From contig CAIVRH010000025.1 in the NCBI GenBank assembly GCA_903908285.1, positions 1-64,000 on the forward strand: a stretch of DNA of 64,000 nt, read 5' to 3'. A program made the translations under genes and the position numbers. Position 1 is the first letter of the stretch, and each line of letters starts with the position of its first letter. Positions 26,715-36,285 of this stretch are shown here, piece after piece. The notes beneath the pieces are model-generated. The model worked only from the letters and a program-made list of their open reading frames with translations. It was not told where the DNA came from and did not search any database. The stretch is from an uncultured candidate division Zixibacteria bacterium (lineage in GTDB: Bacteria > Zixibacteria > MSB-5A5 > SM1-73).

Positions 26715-27698
26715 CTAACTAACCGGTTCATTGGAAATTGGTCGGGAATCAATCGAAGAAGGTTCATCCTCTTTCAGCGCATTCTTTAATGCCGTCAAAG
26801 CCACCTCGATCTGTGCTTCGCTCGGTTCCCGGGTGGTGATGCTTTGAATCCACAGCCCGGGTGCGGATAAAATCCTGGTGATCTTCCGGTCCCGGGTTTT
26901 TCCGGATATTTTCAAAAGCTCGTATCCCCCTCCCGCCACCAGAGGCATAAGTAACAAATGCACCAGCATTCTTTTGGGTAAAGTGGGGGGGATTCCGGCC
27001 GCCAGATAATAGATGGTATCGGAGATGGAGTAAATCAAAATGGCAAACACCACCACGATCAGGATGAAGCTGGTGCCGCAGCGGGGGTGCCGGGTGGAAA
27101 AACCCTTTACATTTTCCACCGTCAACTCTTTGCCTGCCTCAAAGGTGAAGATGGATTTATGCTCCGCCCCATGATATTGAAAAATCTTCTTGAACTCGCC
27201 AAACCAGGAGATGACCCAAACATATGCGATGAAGAGGGTTACCCGGGCGCAGCCGGCAATCAGATTGAAAGCTAACGCCTCCTTTTTTACTCCCAATAAC
27301 TGGGAAAACCATAAAGGCAGGAAAAAGAATATACCGAATCCCAATGCCAAAGCCAAAACCATGGTAAGGGCTAAATAAATACTTTTGAAGAAACCAGATT
27401 TTTTCTCTTCATCCCGGGATTTGGACTCACCCTCCTCCTCCATCGCCATCTCTGCCGAATAGTTCAAGGTTTTTATGCTGATCACCAGCATCTCCCCAAA
27501 GGAGACCAAGCCCCGGATCAGAGGTTTACCCAGTACCTTGTACCTTAAAGTTAATGATACAAATGGCTGGTTTTTGACAGCAATCCTGCCATCCGGTTTT
27601 CTTACCGCGGTGGAGATGGTATGAGGGGAGCGCATCATCACCCCTTCGATCACCGCCTGCCCCCCCACATTCAAATCAGCAGTACTGTATGCTTTCAT
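26715..27698 (-). CDS. DUF1385 (YqhQ-like) membrane protein
   Basis: The product is about 327 residues from MKAYSTADLNVGGQAVIEGV. NVGGQAVIEGVMMRSPHTI is the hallmark of this family. The open frame extends 21 codons upstream, but YqhQ proteins typically begin just before NVGGQA, so the later start is preferred. Four helices are visible (around ALTMVLALALGFGIFFFLPL, LIAGCARVTLFIAYVWVI, FILIVVVFAILIYSI and LVHLLLMPLVAGGGYELL). The motif YHGAEHKSIFTFEAGKELT is conserved. Its role is unknown; it commonly sits between rpmE and prfA. Confidence 0.88.
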   Translation of the reverse strand: MKAYSTADLNVGGQAVIEGVMMRSPHTISTAVRKPDGRIAVKNQPFVSLTLRYKVLGKPLIRGLVSFGEMLVISIKTLNYSAEMAMEEEGESKSRDEEKKSGFFKSIYLALTMVLALALGFGIFFFLPLWFSQLLGVKKEALAFNLIAGCARVTLFIAYVWVISWFGEFKKIFQYHGAEHKSIFTFEAGKELTVENVKGFSTRHPRCGTSFILIVVVFAILIYSISDTIYYLAAGIPPTLPKRMLVHLLLMPLVAGGGYELLKISGKTRDRKITRILSAPGLWIQSITTREPSEAQIEVALTALKNALKEDEPSSIDSRPISNEPVS

Positions 27699-27809
27699 GT
27701 TCTTGAGGATACATAATGCGTTAAAGTGTAGATCATTACACCACTCTAAAGGGACTATCAAAAAGGATGTTTAGAATACCCTTTTAGAATAATCCAATTC
27801 CCCGGATGC

Positions 27810-27867
27810 AAAAAAAAGCGGCAGTTGTCCATAAAAGAGTTTTTATCCTTCTTTGACAACTACCGCT
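27810..27867 (-). terminator. Rho-independent terminator after rpmE
   Basis: On the minus strand, AGCGGTAGTTGTC and GACAACTGCCGCT form a 13-bp stem with one mismatch around a loop of about 20 bases. It is followed by eight T residues (plus-strand A-run 27810-27817). It lies a few bases after the rpmE stop and separates rpmE from DUF1385. Confidence 0.8.
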
Positions 27868-27877
27868 ATATTTTTGT

Positions 27878-28141
27878 CTACTTCTCACCGCTATCCGGAG
27901 AAACTTCCGGCTTTACTTCTTTGGCTTCCTCTGCTTTTGGCGTGGGGGTTCCATATTTTCGCCGGAAACGCTCCACCCTGCCGGCGGTATCCACCAGCTT
28001 TTGCTTCCCGGTGAAAAACGGGTGGCAAGCCGAGCAGATTTCCACGCGTATATCCTTTACCGTCGAGCGGGTTTTTATCACGCTTCCGCAGGCGCAGGTG
28101 ATGTTGGTTTCAAAATACTTGGGATGAATCTTTTCTTTCAC
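27878..28141 (-). CDS. rpmE: Ribosomal protein L31 (zinc-binding form)
   Basis: A large-subunit ribosomal protein with the zinc cysteines of the C+ type: [11 protein letters not shown] and [14 protein letters not shown]. At 87 residues it is longer than usual (about 70) because of a lysine/glutamate-rich tail ([18 protein letters not shown]). It starts at a GTG behind GAGGTAGTTAA. A hairpin ATCCCGCCTTTGGCGGGAT (28159-28178) lies just upstream of its start and belongs to the repeat class. Confidence 0.95.
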   Translation of the reverse strand: MKEKIHPKYFETNITCACGSVIKTRSTVKDIRVEICSACHPFFTGKQKLVDTAGRVERFRRKYGTPTPKAEEAKEVKPEVSPDSGEK

Positions 28142-28349
28142 TTAACTACCTCCTCGTAGATCCCGCCTTTGGCGGGATTTTCAGTTCTGATACGCAAATA
28201 TAGCCAAAGGAATTAGAAAAACAAGACAAAAATAAAGGATAATTATGTTCTACAATGTTCAGATTAAAATCTTGATTTTTGACGGAAAGCATATATAATG
28301 GATAATGGCTTGACGTGAAAATAGATGAAATCCGTAACTGGAGAGCAAA

Positions 28350-28835
28350 ATGAGCCAGGCAGAGGATGCCCGACGTTATAAATTCTTCGGAACGGAGTTG
28401 AGGATGTTTTTCTGGCTGTGGGCTATTTTTTTCCTCTTGGCAGCGGTTTTCGGCTATAAAAGCTCCGTCTGGTTTTCCATGTTTTTCCTGCTTCTGCTTA
28501 TCCTTATGGTTTTGTTTATCCGCTGGGATTCGGTTTATCATCTGATCATCATAACTCCGGAAAAACTGGTTTCAGAAAAGGTGAACTGGAAAAGATTAAC
28601 CACCTCGTTTACCTATATTTCCTGGGGGGATGTGGAAAAGGTAATCACCCATGCCGGTGGTCCTTTCAACCTTATAAAGGTAACCCAAATCGAAAGCCGG
28701 GGACATGCACCGGTAAAAGTCTATTCCTTTATGGAGGATTATTTTCATTTCCTAGAAGACTTAACCCGGCAGGTGGACCCCTCCCGGGTGGACAAGTTGA
28801 CAAGGGATCTTATAACCGGCCGGGCGGATTTTTGA
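28350..28835 (+). CDS. Two-helix membrane protein with PH-like cytoplasmic domain
   Basis: The 161-residue protein has two adjacent helices (about 20-40 and 43-60), then a soluble domain (YHLIIITPEKLVSEKVNWKR, WGDVEKVITHAGGPFNLIKV) resembling the bacterial PH-like domains of small YdbT/PH_9-type proteins. Start behind GGAGAGCAAA. It is divergent from rpmE and precedes two TPR genes on the same strand. Function is unknown. Confidence 0.65.
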   Translation: MSQAEDARRYKFFGTELRMFFWLWAIFFLLAAVFGYKSSVWFSMFFLLLLILMVLFIRWDSVYHLIIITPEKLVSEKVNWKRLTTSFTYISWGDVEKVITHAGGPFNLIKVTQIESRGHAPVKVYSFMEDYFHFLEDLTRQVDPSRVDKLTRDLITGRADF

Positions 28836-28903
28836 AGGTTCATTCACCATAAACTCAATAAGAGGTAAGGTCAAATCAACAAAAGGTTTATTGGAGTATA
28901 TAT

Positions 28904-29953
28904 ATGAGGACTCAAAATAAAAAATTTTTATTACTGTTGCTTTTGCTTTTCTTCGTTCTTTCCGCAGATGCTTTGAGCCAAGTAAGCATGGATTCTCCGG
29001 AGGTGGATTCGATCATCTTCAACGGAATAAGGCTGGTGTATGCCGACTCCACTATGGCGGCGATGGATGAGTTCAAAAAGCTGATCGACCTTTTTCCGGA
29101 CAAACCCATCGGTTACTTTTATTCCTGCGCCGCCCTGCAGAACATGATGGATGATCACCGCAACTACTCGTCTCAGGATGAGTTCAACCAGTATCTAAAC
29201 CAGGCGATCAAGGCGGGCGAGGACGGAAAAAAGAAGGGTAATCTGACTGCCTATGATTACCTGTATTACGGGGGCGCCATTGGTTTCAGGGGAATTCACG
29301 AGGCCTTGACCGGCGACTGGTTTGATGCGTTCGTAGACGGGCTTAAGGGAAAAGGGTATCTGGAAAAAGTGCTGAAGATCGATTCGGGATTGTACGATGT
29401 CTACTACGGCCTGGGTTCATACCACTTTTGGAGAAGCTTGAAATCCAAATCTTTCTGGTGGCTCCCCTTCATCGGAGACAACCGGCAGAAGGGGATCGAA
29501 ATGATCAAACTGGCAATAGAAAAAGGCAAATATGCCAAGCGGGATGCCGAGCTGGCTTTGGTTCGCATCTGGGTGGAGAACGAGGAATACGACAAGGCTT
29601 TCAATATGATCGACAAGTTAAGCAAAATCTACCCAGAGAAACCCTACCTGCTCTGGTTGAATGGACGAGCGCAATACGAAACTGACATGTATTCCGGAGC
29701 GATCCAGACGTACCAGGACCTGTTAAAGGCTTTGGTTTCTTCTCCCTACTATGATCCGGCAGGCGAGGTGGAGTGCCGGTATGATTTAGCTTTAGCATAT
29801 TACGGCAACAAAGATTTTCGGAATTGCTCGGCCCAGATAGACACCATCTTTACCTTTAAGAAATATTCCGACAAGGACAAAAGCATTAAAGATTTTATCC
29901 ACCAGGCAGGCGATCTGAAAAACAAGATCAAGAAGGGGAGCAAGGGCGGTTGA
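28904..29953 (+). CDS. Secreted TPR-repeat protein, tandem paralogue A
   Basis: The 349-residue protein has a signal peptide (core FLLLLLLLFFVLSADALS) and helical repeats of TPR type (about residues 45-90 and 200-320). A conserved block YYGLGSYHFW...SFWWLPFIGD lies around residues 168-190. It is periplasmic or lipid-associated. Its stop overlaps the start of the next gene, a paralogue, so they are co-translated and their products may work together, perhaps in a complex. No specific function is recognised. RBS: GGAG before TATATAT-ATG. Confidence 0.7.
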   Translation: MRTQNKKFLLLLLLLFFVLSADALSQVSMDSPEVDSIIFNGIRLVYADSTMAAMDEFKKLIDLFPDKPIGYFYSCAALQNMMDDHRNYSSQDEFNQYLNQAIKAGEDGKKKGNLTAYDYLYYGGAIGFRGIHEALTGDWFDAFVDGLKGKGYLEKVLKIDSGLYDVYYGLGSYHFWRSLKSKSFWWLPFIGDNRQKGIEMIKLAIEKGKYAKRDAELALVRIWVENEEYDKAFNMIDKLSKIYPEKPYLLWLNGRAQYETDMYSGAIQTYQDLLKALVSSPYYDPAGEVECRYDLALAYYGNKDFRNCSAQIDTIFTFKKYSDKDKSIKDFIHQAGDLKNKIKKGSKGG

Positions 29954-31059
29954 AAAGCAAACCTATTTTAATCCTGGCTTTTTTTGCCTTTCTCTTTCTG
30001 GTACCCCGTCCTTCATTTTCCCAAAAATACCTCGATTATCAGGATGAGAAGACCGAGAAGCTTCTGCGGGAAGGGATCGATGCCTCGTTCCGAGAGGATT
30101 ACCCCCAGGCGGAAAGTATCTTTACCCGGGTAATCCAAACGGCGCCGCAGGACCCGGCCGGATATTTCTTTTTAGCAGCTTTGTACCAGGCCGAGATGGT
30201 GGACTTTGAAAGCAACTTCCGGGAGAAGGAATTCTATAAAAATGTAGATTTAGCAAAAAGACTGTCTGAGGAGAGGATCGAAACCAACAAGGAGGATGCC
30301 TGGGCTTACTTGCTTTTGGGAAATTCATATGGAGGCAAGGGGTTGTATGATGCCCGGAAAGGGAACTGGTGGTCAGGTCTTAATAACGGGCTTTCCGCCA
30401 AATCGGCACTCAAAGAGGCGCTAAAACATAAACCGGATTTGTACGATGCTTATGTGGGATTGGGCTCTTATCATTACTGGGCCAGCGTGGTGACCAAAGC
30501 CTTCTGGTGGCTTCCGTTTTTTGGGGATCACCGGGAGGAGGGATTAGAAGAGATCACTTTGGCATACGAGAAATCAATCTTCTCCTCGGATGCCGCAGCC
30601 AACGGGCTGATCTGGATGTATATCCAAGAGAAGAAGTACGATGCGGCTTTAAGTCTCTCCGAGAAGATGCAGGCGAAATACCCGCAGGGGAAAGCGTTTC
30701 TCTGGGGAGTGGCGCAGGCATATTTTGAAAAACGGGACTGGAATAATGCTCTTTTGAAATACCAGGAACTGTCCGAAAAGCTCGAAGCCAACTGGACCTA
30801 TCCGAAGTTTAATCCAAGCTCTATAGGATCGGGCAACTCTTCAGCGGATCTGGATCAATCCTATAATTTGATCGAATGTAATTACTATATTGCCAATTGC
30901 TTTTTCAGTTTGGGGAAATACAAGGATTGCACCTCGGTTTGCGAGAAAACCTTAAACTCGAATTTTAGCGAGCAGATAAAGAAAAGACAAAAGGGGAGGT
31001 TAAAAAGCATTGAAAGGCTGCTGGAAAAATCGCGGGGATTTTCTAAAGGGAAAGGATAA
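29950..31059 (+). CDS. Secreted TPR-repeat protein, tandem paralogue B
   Basis: The 369-residue paralogue of the preceding protein starts at a TTG whose last two bases form the stop of paralogue A (TTGA overlap), with AAGGGGAGC upstream. It has a signal peptide (LILAFFAFLFLVPRPSFS), TPR helices, and the same block YVGLGSYHYW...AFWWLPFFGD. Sequence identity outside this block is moderate, so the duplication is old. The two may form a heteromer; their substrate is unknown. Confidence 0.7.
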   Translation: MKSKPILILAFFAFLFLVPRPSFSQKYLDYQDEKTEKLLREGIDASFREDYPQAESIFTRVIQTAPQDPAGYFFLAALYQAEMVDFESNFREKEFYKNVDLAKRLSEERIETNKEDAWAYLLLGNSYGGKGLYDARKGNWWSGLNNGLSAKSALKEALKHKPDLYDAYVGLGSYHYWASVVTKAFWWLPFFGDHREEGLEEITLAYEKSIFSSDAAANGLIWMYIQEKKYDAALSLSEKMQAKYPQGKAFLWGVAQAYFEKRDWNNALLKYQELSEKLEANWTYPKFNPSSIGSGNSSADLDQSYNLIECNYYIANCFFSLGKYKDCTSVCEKTLNSNFSEQIKKRQKGRLKSIERLLEKSRGFSKGKG

Positions 31060-31118
31060 ACCTCACCCCCTGGCCCCCTCTCCGTAAAACGGAGAGGGGG
31101 AATAAAAGGGGGAGAGGT
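31060..31118. repeat. CCCCTCTCCG/CGGAGAGGGG hairpin between convergent genes
   Basis: A perfect inner stem CCCCCTCTCCG...CGGAGAGGGGG is enclosed by CCTCACCCCC...GGGGGAGAGG. It lies between the converging TPR and radical SAM genes and could serve as a bidirectional terminator. It belongs to the dispersed family. Confidence 0.6.
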
Positions 31119-31124
31119 TTCTTG

Positions 31125-32288
31125 TTATATAAATCTCTTCATCAATTCATCTATTACTTTGTTAACATCCTCTCCGTTCTCCCTAACCTGCTTATAGACT
31201 CTTTCCGCCCGCGCCATCCGGTGGTGATTTTCCATGTCGGCAAGGGATGAAAACACCCCGATCCGTCTGCCTATCTGGTAAAGTTTCTGTAGTTCAGGTT
31301 CCATTGCCAGAAAAGTTCGCAAAATCTCTATCAGATGTTCCTTATCCTGGGGGAGCATCCCTTCCAAATCCGCAAGCAGATTCAGAATATGGTCACTTTG
31401 GACCATGCTGGTGATCCCGTTCAAATTTTCGAGGAAAAGAAGAATCTCTTGAACCACTTCCAGCTCGGTGCATTTTTCAAATCTACCAGCATGCCATTCC
31501 TCAAAGAGCGGAGTATGGTCGGGAATGGCGAGAGTCCTTAGGCGAATGAAATCCGGATTTATCTGATTCAATGCATCCGCCGATTCGAGCGCATGTTCTT
31601 TTGAATATTTTCTTCCCCCCAAGCCCGGCATGTAATATTCAGACAACTCAATTCCCGCTCTTTTCACTTTCTGCCCGGCCTGAATGTGCATCTCTTTAGT
31701 GACCCCCTTTTTGACCATTTGGAGAACCTCATCCGAGCCAGACTCTAACCCGATGTGAATTCTATTCAACCCCGCTTCCCTAATTGCTCTCAAATCATCC
31801 TCTTTCATCCGGGCAATGGTCTGGGAGCGGGCATAGGTAGTTATCCGCTCAATCTGAGGGAAACGCTTCTTCAAATAGTTTAATATCTCCACAAACTCCA
31901 ATGATTTGATCACAAAACTATTGGCATCCTGAATGAATACCGACTTTAAGTCACCAACAAAGTACCAGTTGAATGCGGCAACAAATGCAGGAGACTTCTC
32001 CAAATCCTTATTTCCCGTTAGCTGGTTGATTTTGCTGCGAGACACCTTTCCATTTTCATCCACCAGACTGCGGATTATTTCCACCTGTTCCCAGACTAAA
32101 TCAATGTCCCTTTTTACATGCTCCACCGGACGCCCGGAGAACTTTGTTCCCTTGTAAACCGGGCAGAAGGTACACTGGTTCCAAGGGCAGTTCCGGGTGA
32201 CCCGGATTAATAAACTATATGCCTCGCTGGGCGGCCGGATGGGACCCTGTTCGAAACCAAGATAAGAATCGATTTGTTGATTTTTCAT
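31125..32288 (-). CDS. Radical SAM protein of unknown substrate
   Basis: The 387-residue protein has the iron-sulfur motif at residues 34-41 in RNCPWNQCTFCPVYKGTKF. Its spacing is CX4CX2C rather than the usual CX3CX2C. GLNRIHIGLESGSDEVLQ is the SAM-domain beta-strand motif typical of Elp3/HemN-like members. A C-terminal helical region of about 120 residues completes it. No B12-binding domain is present. The family is widespread in anaerobic bacteria and often uncharacterised. It is alone in its direction, flanked by repeats. Confidence 0.82.
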   Translation of the reverse strand: MKNQQIDSYLGFEQGPIRPPSEAYSLLIRVTRNCPWNQCTFCPVYKGTKFSGRPVEHVKRDIDLVWEQVEIIRSLVDENGKVSRSKINQLTGNKDLEKSPAFVAAFNWYFVGDLKSVFIQDANSFVIKSLEFVEILNYLKKRFPQIERITTYARSQTIARMKEDDLRAIREAGLNRIHIGLESGSDEVLQMVKKGVTKEMHIQAGQKVKRAGIELSEYYMPGLGGRKYSKEHALESADALNQINPDFIRLRTLAIPDHTPLFEEWHAGRFEKCTELEVVQEILLFLENLNGITSMVQSDHILNLLADLEGMLPQDKEHLIEILRTFLAMEPELQKLYQIGRRIGVFSSLADMENHHRMARAERVYKQVRENGEDVNKVIDELMKRFI

Positions 32289-32458
32289 AACATCAAACCT
32301 CTCCCCCTCTGTCCCCTTCAGGATGAATCCCTTTCCTTCGACCCTGAGGTCTTCAGGACCGAAGGGCAGGATGAACCCCTCTCCGCTTTATGGTTCGCCT
32401 TCGCTCACCATCCTGAGCATGTCGAAGGACGGAGAGGGGGAATAAGGGGGTGAGGTAG
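32289..32458. repeat. Nested palindromes (CTTTCCTTCGACCCTGAG and CCTCTCCG families)
   Basis: The outer arms, CCTCTCCCCCTCTGTCCCC and GGAGAGGGGGAATAAGGGGG, enclose smaller units such as CGACCCTGAGGTCTTCAGG and CTCACCATCCTGAGCATGTCGAAGG. It looks like one repeat inserted into another. No coding potential is evident. The lipoprotein gene starts about 55 bases downstream. Confidence 0.55.
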
Positions 32459-32511
32459 ACTATATCAAAAAAACGGCTTGCATAGAAATCAAAACTGTTT
32501 ATTATGTATGT

Positions 32512-32871
32512 ATGAAATCAATGATAAGAAAGCTGACTGTATTTTTTGTTGTAATTCTTTTGTTATCCGGCTGCTCTCACAAAGCCATGCAGCCCGAACA
32601 GTCAAGCTGGCAAACGGTGCCGTGCGAAGTTCGATTTGAAGGGGGAAATGAGTCCACTCTGTTGGTCCGGGCTTATGTGGTTGAATTTGATTCGGCCAAA
32701 GTCGTGGCACAGATTTTCCATTGGACCACATCCGGCGACACCCTCACCCACCAAGTCACTTACTATCCGTACCAATATCAAAAATACGAGGATTACACCG
32801 TCTTCACCACTCAAAGATGCCTGCCGATTAATTCCTCTCTTCTGTCGGTCGAGCTGTTAGTAAAAAAATAG
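32512..32871 (+). CDS. Small lipoprotein of unknown function
   Basis: The 119-residue protein has a lipoprotein signal peptide (LTVFFVVILLLSGC; acylated cysteine at about residue 21). The mature part is beta-rich (CEVRFEGGNESTLLVRAYVV) with a pair of further cysteines that could form a disulfide. No family recognised. It is monocistronic. An upstream ATG at 32512 is used; MIRKLTVFF (three codons later) could equally start the protein. Confidence 0.6.
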   Translation: MKSMIRKLTVFFVVILLLSGCSHKAMQPEQSSWQTVPCEVRFEGGNESTLLVRAYVVEFDSAKVVAQIFHWTTSGDTLTHQVTYYPYQYQKYEDYTVFTTQRCLPINSSLLSVELLVKK

Positions 32872-32973
32872 CAGAGCCAGATGTTTTTATTCCCCCCTCC
32901 TCTTTGTTTCATCCTGTAGAATTAGCCGGTGCAGATATTCTATCTGTCTGTTTACCCCCGCCGCAGATGGGGG

Positions 32974-33204
32974 TTAGACTTGTTCCAAAAGCTCAAAATA
33001 CCTTTGATGCGAGATCTTGGCATCTTTCAAATTGTCTCTGATTATAAACACCGGGAGAAATCCATGTTTGGGAATAACCAGGGGCCTGGATATGCCTTCT
33101 TTAACATAGATTAAATGATCCCCCTTTTGTCTGTATAACCTGAAACCATCCAATTCAAAAACTCGGCATAATTTTTTATATGAGATCGGGGTGATTTTGG
33201 ACAT
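32974..33204 (-). CDS. hicA: HicA-type mRNA interferase toxin
   Basis: The 76-residue protein has the dsRBD-like HicA fold. The catalytic histidine is in LYRQKGDHLIYVK (G-(S/D)-H-x), and KHGFLPVFIIRDNLKDAKIS matches the C-terminal half of the family. HicA cleaves mRNA when its antitoxin is lost. Its ATG abuts the hicB stop (no gap), so the antitoxin is made first and the two are coupled. Confidence 0.85.
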   Translation of the reverse strand: MSKITPISYKKLCRVFELDGFRLYRQKGDHLIYVKEGISRPLVIPKHGFLPVFIIRDNLKDAKISHQRYFELLEQV

Positions 33205-33477
33205 CTATTTATTAGGGACACCAACACATGTTCTTTCGGTGGATATGATTTCCGGGGCTTTCCAGATCCTTTTGCCTCTTAAGAAACCTGCTTCTTCCAG
33301 AAGCTGGTCTAAGGTTCCCATTTCCTCTGCGGTTTCCAAAAAACACTCCACCGCTTCAATTAAATTCTTTTTGGCTTCTTTAACCGTTTTACCGCAACTG
33401 CAAACCTCCAACTCCTTGGCATAGGAGATATAGATATTTCCTTCCTTCCAGACCTGGGTGGTAAAAGCTATCTCCAT
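33205..33477 (-). CDS. hicB: HicB-type antitoxin
   Basis: The 90-residue protein has a partially degraded RNase-H-like HicB domain (AFTTQVWKEGNIYISYAKEL, then CSCGKTVKEAKKNLIEAVEC). It neutralises HicA. There is no obvious ribbon-helix-helix or HTH tail, so autoregulation may be weak. RBS: AGAGGAGAAAAA. The pair sits just downstream of gyrB, separated by repeats. Confidence 0.85.
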   Translation of the reverse strand: MEIAFTTQVWKEGNIYISYAKELEVCSCGKTVKEAKKNLIEAVECFLETAEEMGTLDQLLEEAGFLRGKRIWKAPEIISTERTCVGVPNK

Positions 33478-33604
33478 GACGAATTTTTCTCCTCTTGATT
33501 GAATATATTGGGTAATTTTTTAATGGACTCGTGAAACCTGAAGGAACTGTCTTTAAACTCCATTCGCCCGTACGGGCTATATGTGCGATAAGTTTATTTT
33601 TACT

Positions 33605-33720
33605 CATAGGGGCGGGATATTCATATGAACGCATACGCGATTCCCGCCCCTATGGCATAGTTTTTCGAAATGTCCTTTAGGTCCACCCGGTGGCGGGCGA
33701 AGCTGAAGCTTCGCCCCTAC
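33605..33720. repeat. Hairpins after gyrB (GGGGCGGG and GGGCGAAGC families)
   Basis: CATAGGGGCGGGA pairs with TCCCGCCCCTATG across about 25 bases. Then comes the GAAATGTCCTTTAGGTCC element and the GGGCGAAGCTGAAGCTTCGCCC stem, ending CCTAC directly at the gyrB stop. The CGCCCCTAC end is shared with several other hairpins in the window. It may act as the gyrB terminator. Confidence 0.55.
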
Positions 33721-33721
33721 A

Positions 33722-35683
<1,962 letters not shown>

Positions 35684-35774
35684 CTATATATTGAAATTAT
35701 ACATCACGCCAAAACACCACCGGTCCCTCTTTACTTCCTCATTCCCAATAAACTTAAAATATTCTTTGAGTTTT

Positions 35775-36080
35775 CTAATTGGTAAAGACTATCTCTTTAA
35801 TTACGTTTTCCCCTACCGATTGATTGAGTCCCCGGATGATGTTGCCTTTTAGGAAAACCAACTCGTTTCGCCACGAAGCGTTTTCTACTCTTACAAACAG
35901 TATCGCGTCTTTAACCTTTAGAGGCACGCTTTGTTTGGCGATCCGCTCCCCCACCACCTTACTCCAATTCAAGACTGCGGTTTCTTCTTTTACTCTCCTC
36001 TCTATTTTCAAACTTTTAAGAGTTCTTTTCAAAACCTGATCTATTCTCTCGGGCTGATGCGCTCTTTTCAGCATGGGCAT
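35775..36080 (-). CDS. dciA: DUF721 protein, DciA-like helicase loader
   Basis: The 101-residue protein is a DUF721/DciA-family member with the core ETAVLNWSKVVGERIAKQSV and LFVRVENASWRNELVFLKG. In bacteria lacking phage-derived DnaC/DnaI, DciA helps load the DnaB helicase at the origin. Its place between dnaN and gyrB is usual for bacteria using it. The start is the ATG at 36080 or the next one two codons later. No recF gene is seen here. Confidence 0.85.
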   Translation of the reverse strand: MPMLKRAHQPERIDQVLKRTLKSLKIERRVKEETAVLNWSKVVGERIAKQSVPLKVKDAILFVRVENASWRNELVFLKGNIIRGLNQSVGENVIKEIVFTN

Positions 36081-36196
36081 AATATACTACCCCACTTTCA
36101 ATTTGCCAAGAATTTTAACGGTTTGGATTGATCTTTTCTCTATAGTAGAGAGGGGCTGGACCAACTGCCAGCCCTAAATTCAACCGTTTAATACCA

Positions 36197-36240
36197 AGCA
36201 GGGAAGAGTCTAAAATAACATCAATTTAGACCTTCCCTGT
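36197..36240. terminator. Possible terminator hairpin after dnaN
   Basis: AGGGAAGAGTCTAAA and TTTAGACCTTCCCT can pair (about 14 bp with a bulge) around a 10-base loop. The flanks are T-rich only on the plus side (GTTTTCTTTATTT), so for leftward dnaN transcription this would be a stem without a proper T-run. A second hairpin, GGGCTGGACCAACTGCCAGCCC, is at about 36149-36174. Confidence 0.4.
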
Positions 36241-36285
36241 TTTCTTTATTTCTATCGATTTCCTAAAAATAAAAAAGACGCTTCC

